DNA of 64,000 nt, from assembly GCA_965200685.1 (NCBI GenBank), contig OZ241379.1, positions 3,782,001-3,846,000 of the forward strand. Reading direction: 5' to 3'. Source of the stretch: Bin5 sp965200685. Lineage in GTDB: Bacteria; Chloroflexota; Anaerolineae; Caldilineales; Caldilineaceae. Below are positions 1-9,386 of the stretch, one piece after another. The notes under the pieces were generated by a model, which worked only from the letters and a program-made list of their open reading frames with translations, was not told the DNA's origin and did not search any database. Positions within the stretch are counted from its first letter, which is position 1, and each line of letters begins with the position of its first letter. The translations under genes were made by a program, and so were the position numbers.

Positions 1-1164
1 GAGAATGTTTTGCACACCTTAGAGACCGGTAAACGCCCGAAAGGTGGTGTTTTGCATCAGGATAGTGGAGTACTTAGCATCAGTGCCGAACACATGACCC
101 CCAGCGGTGGCATCGACACATCTATCGGTCGGTTTGTTCCCGTAGACTTCTATCAGGCTATGAAGAAAGGCAAGGTTCAACCCGGTGACGTGCTGGTTGT
201 CAAAGATGGGGCCACAACAGGCAAGACAGCTTACGCTGACAATAGTCTGCAGGGGGAACCCCTCGCGGTGAATGAGCATGTATTCATTTGTAGACCGAAC
301 CGAGATGTGATTAACCCTAGGTTCCTCTTTTATTGGTTATGGAGTGAGGAGGGATGGGCCCAGATACGAACATGCTATCAAGGTTCAACCATAGGGGGAA
401 TCAATCGCTCATTCATCCAGAAAGTTACAGTACCCCTCCCACCGCTCTGTGAACAGAAGCGCATCGCTGCTCTCCTCAACCAGCAGATGGCCTATGTAGA
501 GAAGGCGCGCAAGGCGGCCGAGGAGATGCTGGAGGCGGCCCAAGCTTTGCCTGGGGCATTTCTGCGCCAGGTGTTCCCCGCTCATGGTGATGCGCTTCCG
601 GCCGGCTGGAAGTGGACGAAGCTGAGGGAAATATGTGAAGTGATTCTTGGTCAGTCTCCTCCAAGTTCGACGTATAGAAAGATACCAGAGGGTCTTCCCT
701 TCTTTCAAGGAAAAACGGATTTTGGGGATATCAGCCCAAATCCGACAACTTGGTGTGTAGAGCCAAAGAAAGTAGCGGAACCTGGTGACATATTGATTTC
801 GGTGAGAGCCCCTGTAGGTCCCACGAATATCGCAAATACACGATGTTGTATAGGGCGCGGGTTGGCAGTCATAAGGTGCCGGAATGAGGCTGATAGAGAT
901 TTTGTATTAGCTGGTCTTAAGTTGTATGAATCAGATATATCTGGTATGGGTACTGGTAGTCTATTTAATGCCATAACAGGAAAACAGCTCAAAGAGTTCG
1001 TGTTTCCTCTTCCGCCGCTTACCGAACAGAAGCGCATCGCGACTCTCCTCAACCAGCAGATGGCCTACGTAGAGACGGTCCGCATGTCTGCGCGCGAGCA
1101 ATTGGACGCGATCAACGCGCTGCCGGCCGCCCTACTCCGGCGGGCGTTCGCGGGGAACTGCTGA
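1..1164 (+). CDS. hsdS: Type I restriction-modification specificity subunit (HsdS), 5' truncated by window
   Basis: The reading frame is open from the first base, so the true start lies outside the window. HsdS proteins give type I restriction enzymes their bipartite DNA target and bridge the methylase and nuclease subunits. The layout is the usual two-fold one: a target-recognition half, then a conserved helical spacer (PPLCEQKRIAALLNQQ, about residues 143-190), a second target-recognition half starting LPAGWKWTKL, and a second copy of the spacer (PPLTEQKRIATLLNQQ) near the C-terminus. The near-identical helical spacers are diagnostic of the family. No hsdM or hsdR follows downstream, so partners must lie upstream. 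The protein could be a solitary specificity gene, which this window cannot decide. Confidence 0.93.
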   Translation, partial: ENVLHTLETGKRPKGGVLHQDSGVLSISAEHMTPSGGIDTSIGRFVPVDFYQAMKKGKVQPGDVLVVKDGATTGKTAYADNSLQGEPLAVNEHVFICRPNRDVINPRFLFYWLWSEEGWAQIRTCYQGSTIGGINRSFIQKVTVPLPPLCEQKRIAALLNQQMAYVEKARKAAEEMLEAAQALPGAFLRQVFPAHGDALPAGWKWTKLREICEVILGQSPPSSTYRKIPEGLPFFQGKTDFGDISPNPTTWCVEPKKVAEPGDILISVRAPVGPTNIANTRCCIGRGLAVIRCRNEADRDFVLAGLKLYESDISGMGTGSLFNAITGKQLKEFVFPLPPLTEQKRIATLLNQQMAYVETVRMSAREQLDAINALPAALLRRAFAGNC

Positions 1165-1209
1165 TGTTCCTGTCACCGCTGTAACGCGAGAACCACTTGG
1201 GAAAAGAGA

Positions 1210-1707
1210 ATGAACATTCGCCCCTATCGTCCCTCAGACTTGGAGATACTCAAGGAGATCACGGCTATCTGTTTTCAAGGAGTCTGTATTGACCAGAATA
1301 TTGAAGAGTGCTATGGGCTGATCAATGGGAGAGATTGGCGTTGGCGCAAGAAACGTCATATTGACGCTGATGTGGCCGCCCATGCTGCGGGCATTCTTGT
1401 CGCCGAAGAGGAGGGACAGGTCGTCGGCTATATCAGCACGCGGGTTGACCCGCACACGAAGATCGGCGGCATCCCCAACTATGCTGTCTTGCCCGCATAC
1501 CAGAAACAGGGGATTGGCCGCCAGCTATTGGAGGCGGCGGTCGCCGATTTGGCCGCCGCAGGAATGGAGTACGTCAGAATTGAAACCCTGGCTCAAAATC
1601 AGGTGGGGACGCATTTCTACCCCCAATTCGGCTTCCAAGAAGTGGCTAGGCAGGTTCACTATATCATGCCGATTGGGGAAACAGACCCCGTTGCCGCTGA
1701 ACAGTGA
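1210..1707 (+). CDS. GNAT family N-acetyltransferase
   Basis: This 165-residue protein has the length and motif order of a single-domain GCN5-related acetyltransferase, which moves an acetyl group from acetyl-CoA to an amine. The acetyl-CoA pyrophosphate loop is visible as QKQGIG (residues 98-103), preceded by the beta strand IPNYAVLPAY and followed by a helix and the typical ending FYPQFGFQEV. The substrate cannot be told from sequence. The gene follows hsdS by 45 bp and precedes the oxidoreductase cluster by 38 bp. Its ribosome binding site is weak (GAAAAGAG), so it may be translated modestly. Family call secure; function unknown. Confidence 0.88.
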   Translation: MNIRPYRPSDLEILKEITAICFQGVCIDQNIEECYGLINGRDWRWRKKRHIDADVAAHAAGILVAEEEGQVVGYISTRVDPHTKIGGIPNYAVLPAYQKQGIGRQLLEAAVADLAAAGMEYVRIETLAQNQVGTHFYPQFGFQEVARQVHYIMPIGETDPVAAEQ

Positions 1708-1745
1708 CCAGCAAACCCCCATAGCTATGGCAGGAGCGTTTACCT

Positions 1746-2780
1746 ATGTCATCTAAAATCAGAGTCGGTATTGTCGGGGCCGGGCCCATCGGCGGCTTAG
1801 GGCGCAGACCCCATTCCCATGCTGCCGGCTATCGGCGCTGCGCGGAGGCCGAACTGGTCGCCGTGGCCGACATCAACCCGGCACGACTTCAGCAGTTCGG
1901 AGATGAATGGGAGATTGCAGCGCAGCATCGCTATCCTACAGCCATGGACATGTATGAAAAAGCCGGGCTGGATATCGTCAGCGTGACCACCCATAACCTC
2001 TACCACCACCAGCCGGTCATTGAAGCGGCCGCGGCCAAGATCAAGGTGATCATGGTCGAAAAGCCTCTGGCGGTCAGCGTCGCGTGGGGACGCAAAATGG
2101 TCGCAGCCTGCGAACAGAGCGGCTCGCGCCTGATCACAGAACATACCCGCCGCTTTCTGCCCCACTATCGCCGTCTTAAGCGGATGATTGATGAGGGCGC
2201 GCTCGGCCAGATCAAAACAATAAAATATGAAGGCTGCCGGCCGCTACTACACAACGGCACCCATACAGTTGACTACGCCTTTTACTTCAGTGGGGCTGAA
2301 CCCAAACTCGTTTCAGGCTATCTCAACACAGAGCCTGTCGTTGACCCAGGTGGCGCGGGGATGATTGCCTGCGCTGATGGCAGCCTTATCATGATCGACT
2401 GCATAGCCGAGCGTCGGGAGCACCTGGGCTACACGACCATTGCTGGAACTGCTGGCCGTGTCCATTTCTGCGAACGCCGAGGTATATGGGAGTACGGCCC
2501 CTTGATTGAAGCAGACGAGGGCTACGGCACCCGCTACGATTTTCAACCCATCCCCGACATGCCAGCCGAGTTCAAATTGGACGACTACTTCTACGCCGCG
2601 GCCCGGGAGAGTATAGATTGTCTGTTGGAGGACCGGGAGAGTGTATCGACTGGGCGGGACGGATTGAAGGCCTTGGAGGTGATCACCGCCATCCATATTT
2701 CCCACAAAACCGGCACCCAGGTGCGTTTGCCCCTGCCCCCAGGCCTTGACGAGCTGGAGATCCGGTCTACTGGCAAGTGA
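1746..2780 (+). CDS. Gfo/Idh/MocA family oxidoreductase
   Basis: This is a 344-residue NAD(P)-dependent oxidoreductase of the glucose-fructose oxidoreductase/inositol dehydrogenase family, which oxidises or reduces sugars and cyclitols. The N-terminal Rossmann motif is VGIVGAGPIGG, with the insertion GRRPHSHAAGY. The catalytic EKP motif appears as VEKPLAVS around residue 105, followed by the C-terminal alpha/beta domain with a conserved NGTHTVDYA segment. AGGAG lies upstream of the ATG. It is followed at 47 bp by a second, distinct member of the same family and then by an MDR enzyme, so a sugar or cyclitol catabolic operon is likely. The substrate is not predictable. Confidence 0.9.
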   Translation: MSSKIRVGIVGAGPIGGLGRRPHSHAAGYRRCAEAELVAVADINPARLQQFGDEWEIAAQHRYPTAMDMYEKAGLDIVSVTTHNLYHHQPVIEAAAAKIKVIMVEKPLAVSVAWGRKMVAACEQSGSRLITEHTRRFLPHYRRLKRMIDEGALGQIKTIKYEGCRPLLHNGTHTVDYAFYFSGAEPKLVSGYLNTEPVVDPGGAGMIACADGSLIMIDCIAERREHLGYTTIAGTAGRVHFCERRGIWEYGPLIEADEGYGTRYDFQPIPDMPAEFKLDDYFYAAARESIDCLLEDRESVSTGRDGLKALEVITAIHISHKTGTQVRLPLPPGLDELEIRSTGK

Positions 2781-2827
2781 AACGAGCGTAACTAGGAACT
2801 GCAGCTTAAGACCAACAGGAGAAAAAT

Positions 2828-3898
2828 ATGCGTCCGCACGGAAAGAATGTCTATCGGGCCGGGATCATTGGCCTGACCGGTATCGGCCAATCCCCGCCGC
2901 GTTATAATATTTGGGCGCCTCGCCACCCACAACCGCACTCACACGCAGCGGCCTATGCCTCTCATCCCCAAGTTGATGTGGTAGCTGTATGTGATTTGGT
3001 CCCGCAGCTCATCGACAGATATGAGGATATCTGGGGCCCGGTGGCTAAGTATACAGACTATCGCGCCATGTTTGAGCGAGAGAATCTGGATCTGTTGAGC
3101 GTGGTTACATCAGATCACTTGCATGCACAGATGGTCATTGATGCGTCCGAAGCGGGTATTCCTGGCATCTACTGTGAGAAGCCCTTAGCCACCACCTTGG
3201 CCGACGCCGACCGCATGGTGGCCGCTGTTGAGAAAAACCATACGCAGCTATGTGTCAATCACACGAGACGCTGGGACCCCTTTTGGCAACAGGCGAAAGC
3301 CATGATCGACGATGGCCGTATCGGCTCCTTGACCCGTATTCGGGCTCATCTAGGTGGCGAGCGGGCCATGATGTTTCGCAATGGCACTCACCTGATCGAT
3401 GCAGTCTGTATGTATGCAGATGCTGAACCCGCCTGGCTGATTGGGAGTATGGAAGAGGGCTATGAGGACAGGACTACATATCAGGGGGATGGGGGCCACG
3501 ACCCCAAGACGGACCCCGGGGCCTCGGCCTATCTCCATTTCAACAATGGTGTCCGTGCTTATATTGAAATCTCACAGAAGACACTGGTGAATTTTGAGGT
3601 GGATCTCCTGTGTACAAAAGGTAGAATTCGGATCGGCAACACAGAAGGCCTCGTTTATTTTGAATCGGAGGACCAGAATTACGAGGTGACTAGCCGTCAG
3701 CTAGGCGGTACTGTTGATTATGGCAGCGGCATGATCCATGCAGTCAATGAGCTGATCTACTTGATTGAACAGGGGGGTGAGAGTGTCTCTAGCGGCCGGC
3801 AGGCACTACGCAGTCTGGAAATCATGATAGGAATTATGCGTTCTCAGGCCAAGGGGGTGGAGAAGATCCATTGGCCCCTAGCACGGGATACTGGATGA
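2828..3898 (+). CDS. Gfo/Idh/MocA family oxidoreductase
   Basis: A 356-residue second member of the Gfo/Idh/MocA family in the same operon. It has the nucleotide-binding start AGIIGLTGIGQ, a family-specific insertion (RHPQPHSHAAAY) and the catalytic EKP triad in YCEKPLATT. The C-terminal domain carries NGTHLIDAV, parallel to NGTHTVDYA in the upstream gene. The start is supported by CAGGAG eight bases before the ATG. The two paralogues share motifs but are well diverged, so this is not a recent tandem duplication. It probably acts on a related intermediate of the same pathway. The substrate is unknown. Confidence 0.9.
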   Translation: MRPHGKNVYRAGIIGLTGIGQSPPRYNIWAPRHPQPHSHAAAYASHPQVDVVAVCDLVPQLIDRYEDIWGPVAKYTDYRAMFERENLDLLSVVTSDHLHAQMVIDASEAGIPGIYCEKPLATTLADADRMVAAVEKNHTQLCVNHTRRWDPFWQQAKAMIDDGRIGSLTRIRAHLGGERAMMFRNGTHLIDAVCMYADAEPAWLIGSMEEGYEDRTTYQGDGGHDPKTDPGASAYLHFNNGVRAYIEISQKTLVNFEVDLLCTKGRIRIGNTEGLVYFESEDQNYEVTSRQLGGTVDYGSGMIHAVNELIYLIEQGGESVSSGRQALRSLEIMIGIMRSQAKGVEKIHWPLARDTG

Positions 3899-4008
3899 CA
3901 ACTGTAGCGTGGCTTGTGGCCACTGCTGTTAAACCATTTCGGCACAGGTGTCTGTACTTCTTACGACCGCAGGATAAGATAAATGGATGTTGTCAAACGA
4001 GGAAATCC

Positions 4009-5088
4009 ATGACACAGGGCAAGCGATTGGTTCTCACCCCTGCCGGCGAGATCGAAATTGAGGAGTTCGAAGTACCGTCTCCGGCAGCAAATCAAGTATT
4101 GGTACGGATTCAGACCACCCAAGTGAGTGCTGGTTCGGAGATGAACGGGGTCCGTCGTAGGCGGCTGGCCACCCCGGCCGAGCAGTCTACATATGCACCG
4201 ATGGGGCTGGGCTACACTGCTATCGGTATGGTGGAGGCCGTGGGCACGGAGATCGACCAGGTGGTTGTGGGGGACAGGGTCCTATGCGGCAGCAATCATG
4301 CCACCCACTGGTTGGTGACACCGAGCCATGCGGCCAATGAGGCCGCCATCCCCCAACAATACTGGTTGGAGAAGCTGCCTGCGGATCTGTCCGATGTTGA
4401 AGCGGCCTTCTGTGTGTTGGGAGATGTGGCCCTACACGGTGTGCGTCTGGCCCAGATCCAGCTTGGTGAATCGGTCGCCATTCACGGGCTAGGGGTGGTG
4501 GGGCTGCTGACCCTGCAGCTCTGTCGCCTTGCTGGGGCCTATCCTCTGATCAGCGTGGATCCGGTGGAGGAGCGGCTGGCTCTGGCCCGCCAATTGGGTG
4601 CCTCCCATGCCATCGACCCCGCACAACAGGATGTGGTGGCAGAAATCCACGCCCACACCCAGCTACCCTGGCGTTGGCGGGGGGCCTTACCCCATATGAC
4701 GCCGGGCAGTGGGGCCGAAGTACAGATCCATTGCACTTCCCATATCGGCAACTACCCAACCTTAATCAAAGCCGCAGCCGACCGGGGCCGCATTGTCCTG
4801 GTCGGGGCAACTAGCGGTTCTGTGGAGATTGAATCCAACGAACTCTTCCGGCGAGAGATCCAAGTGATGGGCTCCTACCAGACGGGTATGATCGATACCC
4901 ACCCCTATTGGCCGTGGACTCGAGTACGCAACCAGCATGTGATCTTGGACTTGATACGGCGAGGGGAATTGCATGTCCAGCCGCTGGTCAGCCATGTGGT
5001 ACCCTATACCCAAGCCCCTCACCTCTTCGACCGCATGATGGCCGGCTATGAGGGCTGGTTGAGTGTCTTTTTTACCTGGACTGATTAG
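4009..5088 (+). CDS. Zinc-less MDR (medium-chain dehydrogenase/reductase) family protein
   Basis: A 359-residue medium-chain dehydrogenase. The ATG at 4009 is chosen because ACGAGGA precedes it and the family N-terminus begins there. The frame is open further upstream, but that part overlaps the previous gene. The nucleotide-binding fold shows HGLGVVGLLTLQL, followed by an acidic residue at the strand end (ISVDP). The usual catalytic zinc ligands are absent: the CGxD motif reads SAGSEM and the GHE motif reads GLGYTA. The enzyme is therefore probably a zinc-independent reductase, as in BchC-like members. It belongs to the 1746-5988 operon. The substrate is unknown. Confidence 0.82.
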   Translation: MTQGKRLVLTPAGEIEIEEFEVPSPAANQVLVRIQTTQVSAGSEMNGVRRRRLATPAEQSTYAPMGLGYTAIGMVEAVGTEIDQVVVGDRVLCGSNHATHWLVTPSHAANEAAIPQQYWLEKLPADLSDVEAAFCVLGDVALHGVRLAQIQLGESVAIHGLGVVGLLTLQLCRLAGAYPLISVDPVEERLALARQLGASHAIDPAQQDVVAEIHAHTQLPWRWRGALPHMTPGSGAEVQIHCTSHIGNYPTLIKAAADRGRIVLVGATSGSVEIESNELFRREIQVMGSYQTGMIDTHPYWPWTRVRNQHVILDLIRRGELHVQPLVSHVVPYTQAPHLFDRMMAGYEGWLSVFFTWTD

Positions 5089-5133
5089 CGGATACTGGTG
5101 TTGCGCTGGTATGGCAAAGCAATGGAGATAGAG

Positions 5134-5988
5134 ATGATCGACTTCCCACGTTCTTTCTTCACCTGGAAGACCTTCCCATGGAAGACAGACCCCTACTACA
5201 AATACGCGGGCGGTTTTATCGGCCAGGAGGGCGATGTGCGTCATGTACGCTTCAACCTAGAGGCTCGATGTGCGATCTTGGACGAGATCAACGGCAAGAC
5301 AACAGAACTATTCGTCGGTGCGCCCTGTCGCTCTGAATACACCATTCCCCGCCGTAACCTGTTCCAGATACCGAACGATGAGTTCCGCATGGCCTTTAGC
5401 CGTTCCCAACAGCTACCGATTGCCCGCTACCCCAGCAACAAACCAGAGGTCGTATCGCCCCTAGAGCTTCGCACCGCCTACCAGGCCCACCAGATCGACA
5501 TCAGAGAGCACCCGCATGCGGTCGAACTGGGGGATAGGGGCCAGGTCGTTGAAGCTACCCTGGCCAATGATCTACTCAACGCCTGCTCTACCTATCGACA
5601 TGCGAAACACAATCTGCAGGTGACCGTTGAATATCCAGTCAATCTCATCAACGTCAACCAGAAAGACACCACCTTCCAGGTCTGCACCGGGCCCCTGATC
5701 CTGCCCGATTTGGCTACTTGGAATGGACAAGGCGTCTCCCGTGTCTTTTTGGCCCATGTGGCTTTCTCCGCTTTCGACTACGTCGAATTCATCCTACGCC
5801 GAGAAGTTGAAGCGGCCCCTGCGGAACGGGTCTGGTTGGACCAGCCTAGGGGACGAAATCGACTGGAACTACACGATCCCAACAAACAGCCACCCGGCTA
5901 TCCACCACCCGGCCGCGCGCCAAAGGTCTACAATGAGGTGTGGGAACGGGAAGCGGTCAATGTGGTCCTACGTGTGCCGAATCTTTAA
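5134..5988 (+). CDS. Protein of unknown function in oxidoreductase operon
   Basis: I do not recognise this 284-residue protein. The start at 5134 is preferred because GGAG lies six bases upstream; the frame is open from 5098. It has no signal peptide or membrane segment, many aromatic residues near the N-terminus (FPRSFFTWKTFPW), and a Pro-rich stretch near the C-terminus (KQPPGYPPPGRAP). It begins 45 bp after the MDR gene and is most likely co-transcribed with it, so it probably acts in the same pathway, perhaps as a ring-opening, hydrolase-like or binding protein. That role is conjecture. Confidence 0.7.
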   Translation: MIDFPRSFFTWKTFPWKTDPYYKYAGGFIGQEGDVRHVRFNLEARCAILDEINGKTTELFVGAPCRSEYTIPRRNLFQIPNDEFRMAFSRSQQLPIARYPSNKPEVVSPLELRTAYQAHQIDIREHPHAVELGDRGQVVEATLANDLLNACSTYRHAKHNLQVTVEYPVNLINVNQKDTTFQVCTGPLILPDLATWNGQGVSRVFLAHVAFSAFDYVEFILRREVEAAPAERVWLDQPRGRNRLELHDPNKQPPGYPPPGRAPKVYNEVWEREAVNVVLRVPNL

Positions 5989-6071
5989 GGATACAGATCT
6001 CTACGCCCTGCATGAGTACACCTAGATTTCGGCATCCAAACTGGTGTTAGGTCAAAGATGTGGGGCGGCAA

Positions 6072-7139
6072 TCAATTGAACACCAGAACGGTACGGGCCA
6101 CCTTTCCTTGGTTCATGTCGTCGAATGCCTCGTTGATTTCGTCCAACGGTCGATAGCGCGAAATCAGCTCGTCGAGCTTGATCTTACCCTGCTTGTACAG
6201 GTCGAGGATCCATAGGAAATCGATGCGTGCGCGAGCTGCCCCGTGAAAGGCACCCATGAGCGTCCGGTCCTGTAACAGGTGCCAGCCTTCAACGGAAACA
6301 TCTTGGCCTGTTGGCTGTACCCCAACTACCACCGCGGTTCCTGTGGTTCGGACCGCATCAACCGCCTGCCTTACGATCGCGGGAAATCCAACGACCTCAA
6401 AGGCGTAATCGGCCCCGCCTCCGCTGATTTCCTGGATCCGCCGGACAGGATCCTCCTTGGCCGCGTTGATAAAGTGCGTGGCCCCCATCTGTTCGGCCAA
6501 TTCCAGTTTGTACGGCACAGTATCGACCGCAATGATCTGACCGGCAGAGGCCAGAACACCGCCCTGTATAACGTTAAGCCCTACGCCTCCACAACCAAAC
6601 ACCGCCATTGACGCGCCGGTTTCTACTTGTGCCCGATTGACCACAGCCCCGATACCGGTGATGACTGCACAGCTAATGAGACAGGCCTGCTCCAATGGTG
6701 TATCAGCTGGCACCTTCACGCACGCATCGGCCAGGGCGATGGTCTGCTCAACAAAGGTGGGCCTGATGTGATAGACCGGCTCTCCCTCTAGGGTCATGCG
6801 GCTCAGCGGGTCATTGGGATAGGTTTCACACAGGGCAGGGCTACCATTGGAGCAGTTGCGACAGGTTCCACACATAGCATCTAAGGAAAGGATGATCTTG
6901 TCGCCGGGCGCGATGTGGCGGACACCTGCGCCAACCGACCGCACAATGCCAGCCCCCTCATGACCCATTACCCAGGGCGTCCTACGTGACGTCACATGAC
7001 CATCGATGACGTGATAGTCGCTGTGGCAAACCCCTGCCCCAATGATATCGAGGAGGACTTCGCCGGGCTGTGGGTCCACGATTTCAACATCCTGAATCGC
7101 TAAGGGCGCGTGGGGTTGGTAGAAGATAGCTGCTTTCAT
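6072..7139 (-). CDS. Zinc-dependent alcohol dehydrogenase
   Basis: A 355-residue MDR alcohol dehydrogenase of the class III-like group. The catalytic zinc ligands are present: C in GVCHSDYH, H and E in GHEGAG, and a later conserved Cys. The structural zinc is held by the four-cysteine lobe CGTCRNCSNGSPALC (about residues 91-105). The NAD site is GCGGVGLNVIQGG followed by VDTVP. Enzymes of this group oxidise primary alcohols or S-adducts such as hydroxymethylglutathione. It is convergent with the operon ending at 5988 and divergent from the oxidoreductase at 7392, with about 250 bp between, where a bidirectional regulatory region would sit. GGAGAAC lies upstream of the start. Confidence 0.9.
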   Translation of the reverse strand: MKAAIFYQPHAPLAIQDVEIVDPQPGEVLLDIIGAGVCHSDYHVIDGHVTSRRTPWVMGHEGAGIVRSVGAGVRHIAPGDKIILSLDAMCGTCRNCSNGSPALCETYPNDPLSRMTLEGEPVYHIRPTFVEQTIALADACVKVPADTPLEQACLISCAVITGIGAVVNRAQVETGASMAVFGCGGVGLNVIQGGVLASAGQIIAVDTVPYKLELAEQMGATHFINAAKEDPVRRIQEISGGGADYAFEVVGFPAIVRQAVDAVRTTGTAVVVGVQPTGQDVSVEGWHLLQDRTLMGAFHGAARARIDFLWILDLYKQGKIKLDELISRYRPLDEINEAFDDMNQGKVARTVLVFN

Positions 7140-7391
7140 GATCGTTCTCCTTACGCATGAGTGCTACAGGGCGCGAGTGGGCCGCGCGCATATGACCTAG
7201 GTTGCAATTCCATCATACATGATGATCGATTTTTACACCACCTGCACATATGTTCATGACTACAAGGCGGTTGCTGAACTGGCAGTTGTCTTTCTGGCGC
7301 GCCAGTGCTATGATCGTCAGCGGGTGGCCCACAGGCATCACAGCAGCATGAGGAATTCCAAATGGGGCCACTCGTCATATGGAGGAGAGAG

Positions 7392-8573
7392 ATGAGCATT
7401 AGTCTGGGACTAGTCGGCCTAGGGGCATTCGGCAGCTCCTTCGCCGACCTCTTTATGAGCCATCCCTTGGTGGACCGCATCGCCCTCTGCGACCGGGAAC
7501 CGCAACGTATCGCCCGCATCGCCGGGCAGGAGCATTGGCAGGCAAAGTTTCGCCCCCAAGACGCCTACACCTCCTTGGATGACATCTGCCGTAGCGATGT
7601 AGATGCTCTGGTCCTCATCACGCAGCCTTGGCTGCATGCGCCCCAGTGCATTCAGGCCATGGAAGCGGGCAAGCATGTCTACAGCGCGGTGCCAGTCATC
7701 ACCCTGCCCGATGGTGATGAGATTCTTGACTGGTGTGCCCGGCTTGTGGAGACAGTAGAGCGCAGCGGCCAGATCTATATGTTGGGCGAAACCAGTTTCT
7801 ATCGGCCCGAAGCCATGTACTGTCGGCGCAGGGCAGCGGCGGGAGCCTTCGGTAGTTTCATCTACAGCGAAGGCGAGTATTTTCACGATGTAGACAGCCC
7901 TTCCAGCAATCTGCGACAGGTCCAGGCCCGACGGCAGGCCAGCCAGGCCGGGCAAGAGTGGCTACAAATGCGAGAGCAATACAAGGTTAGGGGTACACTC
8001 TCCGGGCCGATGCACTACCCCACCCATTCGACCAGCGGCCCGATGAGTGTGATGAACGCCAACCCGCTAAAGGTCTGCGCCTGGGGCTATGCCAACCGCA
8101 CGAACGACTCGTATTTTACTGACGAGGGCCATGTCTTTAGCAATGAAACGGCCCTCTTTCAGATGAGCAATGGCTCCACTATGCGTATCTGCGAGCACCG
8201 GGAGATCGGAATACCAAATCGAGAGACTTTCCGCATCTATGGCACCCAAGCCAGCTTTGAGAACGACCATTGGTGTGATAAGGAGCGATGCAAGCCCCTT
8301 ACAGTTGACGAGATGCGGGACCCTCTGCCGCCGCAGGTGGAGCACGCCTTTGGCGCGGTGAGCAAGACATCGGACATCTACGGCGGGCACGGCGGCTCCC
8401 ATGCATATCTCGTCCATGAGTTCGTCGAGGCGACAGCCCAGGAACGGCAGCCGGCCATCCCTGTCTGGGCCGCGGTGCGCTACATGGCCGCAGGGGTCAT
8501 GGCCCACAAATCAGCACTGAGAGACGGAGAACGCCTGACTATACCGGATTGGGGTGATGGCCCTTCGGGATAG
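7392..8573 (+). CDS. Gfo/Idh/MocA family oxidoreductase
   Basis: A 393-residue oxidoreductase. The start at 7392 is set by a strong GGAGGAGAG just upstream, although the frame is open from 7362. The Rossmann motif is LGLVGLGAFGSSFADLF, with an acidic residue at the second strand (LCDREP). The position usually holding EKP reads YSAVPVITL, so the catalytic lysine of the family is not obvious; some members lack it. It is longer than the two paralogues at 1746-3898 and more divergent. It stands alone on its strand, with the adh gene divergent and a small gene convergent. The substrate is unknown. Confidence 0.82.
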   Translation: MSISLGLVGLGAFGSSFADLFMSHPLVDRIALCDREPQRIARIAGQEHWQAKFRPQDAYTSLDDICRSDVDALVLITQPWLHAPQCIQAMEAGKHVYSAVPVITLPDGDEILDWCARLVETVERSGQIYMLGETSFYRPEAMYCRRRAAAGAFGSFIYSEGEYFHDVDSPSSNLRQVQARRQASQAGQEWLQMREQYKVRGTLSGPMHYPTHSTSGPMSVMNANPLKVCAWGYANRTNDSYFTDEGHVFSNETALFQMSNGSTMRICEHREIGIPNRETFRIYGTQASFENDHWCDKERCKPLTVDEMRDPLPPQVEHAFGAVSKTSDIYGGHGGSHAYLVHEFVEATAQERQPAIPVWAAVRYMAAGVMAHKSALRDGERLTIPDWGDGPSG

Positions 8574-8598
8574 CTGCAGCGTACAGGCATGTTCGACT

Positions 8599-8865
8599 TC
8601 ACACGAGGTGCATGAGCCAGGCCCGCTGCAGGATCCAGACTTCCCCTGCCGGATCCCAGCGCACTTCGTAGGTATTCTGGTCCACCGCCTGCACCAAAAA
8701 ACAGTGTACGCTTTTGCCATCTACCCGCTCTTCCCATTGGCGACCCACATCAGCCACATAACGGGTCTGATCTCGCCAGATAAACGACGTAGGCACGATC
8801 TTCCCAGACGGGAGCGTGCGTACCAGCATGCGGACCGGCTCGTTGACCGATACCAGTTTTTTCAT
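8599..8865 (-). CDS. Small conserved protein, DUF6504-like
   Basis: An 88-residue soluble protein with the pattern PVRMLVR...FIWRDQTRYVADVGRQW, which resembles the small DUF6504 family found beside DNA polymerase or damage genes in some bacteria. The resemblance is from memory of the family pattern and is not secure. Its ATG overlaps the stop of the upstream cinA-like gene by four bases (ATGA), so the two are translationally coupled. No enzymatic motif is visible. Confidence 0.6.
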   Translation of the reverse strand: MKKLVSVNEPVRMLVRTLPSGKIVPTSFIWRDQTRYVADVGRQWEERVDGKSVHCFLVQAVDQNTYEVRWDPAGEVWILQRAWLMHLV

Positions 8866-9386
8866 GATCTGTTCCTATGGGCCGCGTAGGAGCGCAGCAT
8901 CTCCAGCGCGAAGTGCGCGCTCAACAGCTTATTGCCTCGCCGGTCCGCCGGCCAGATGGTTTTCTCCCCTCGGCTGCTCCCATCTGTTGCAGCCAAATGA
9001 AAATAGACCAGCCCCATGGGCTTCTCTGCGCTACCGCCGGGGCCGGCCACACCGGTAATCGACACAGCTACATCTGCTTCATAGAGGGCCAGCGCGCCGA
9101 ATGCCATCTGCAGTGCAACCGCTGCGCTGACAGCACCCTCTTGATGCAGCAACGCATGCTCCACGCGCAAGAGCTTTTCTTTGGCTACATCGTGATAGAC
9201 ACCGGCACTGCCCAGAAACCAGGCCGAGCTGCCGGGAATCTCCGTGAGTAGATGGCCGACCAGGCCGCCTGTACAACTTTCGGCGACCGCGGCCATCGCG
9301 CCAGCCTGTTTGAGCGCATAGCCCGTCTCTGCCGCCAATCCACTCAAAGCCTCTTCATTGGCCGGAACGCTGAGAGTCGTCAACAT
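8862..9386 (-). CDS. pncC: CinA C-terminal domain protein (nicotinamide-nucleotide amidase, PncC-like)
   Basis: A 174-residue stand-alone CinA C-terminal domain. The family deamidates nicotinamide mononucleotide to nicotinate mononucleotide in pyridine nucleotide salvage. Hallmarks are AVAESCTGGLVGHLLTEIPGSS (nucleophile region, written here as its key residues ESCTGG), then TGVAGPGG and KPMGLVYF. The length fits a single domain without the N-terminal molybdopterin-binding part. AGGAGG sits seven bases before the ATG. It is the first gene of a two-gene unit with the 88-residue protein. Confidence 0.9.
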   Translation of the reverse strand: MLTTLSVPANEEALSGLAAETGYALKQAGAMAAVAESCTGGLVGHLLTEIPGSSAWFLGSAGVYHDVAKEKLLRVEHALLHQEGAVSAAVALQMAFGALALYEADVAVSITGVAGPGGSAEKPMGLVYFHLAATDGSSRGEKTIWPADRRGNKLLSAHFALEMLRSYAAHRNRS

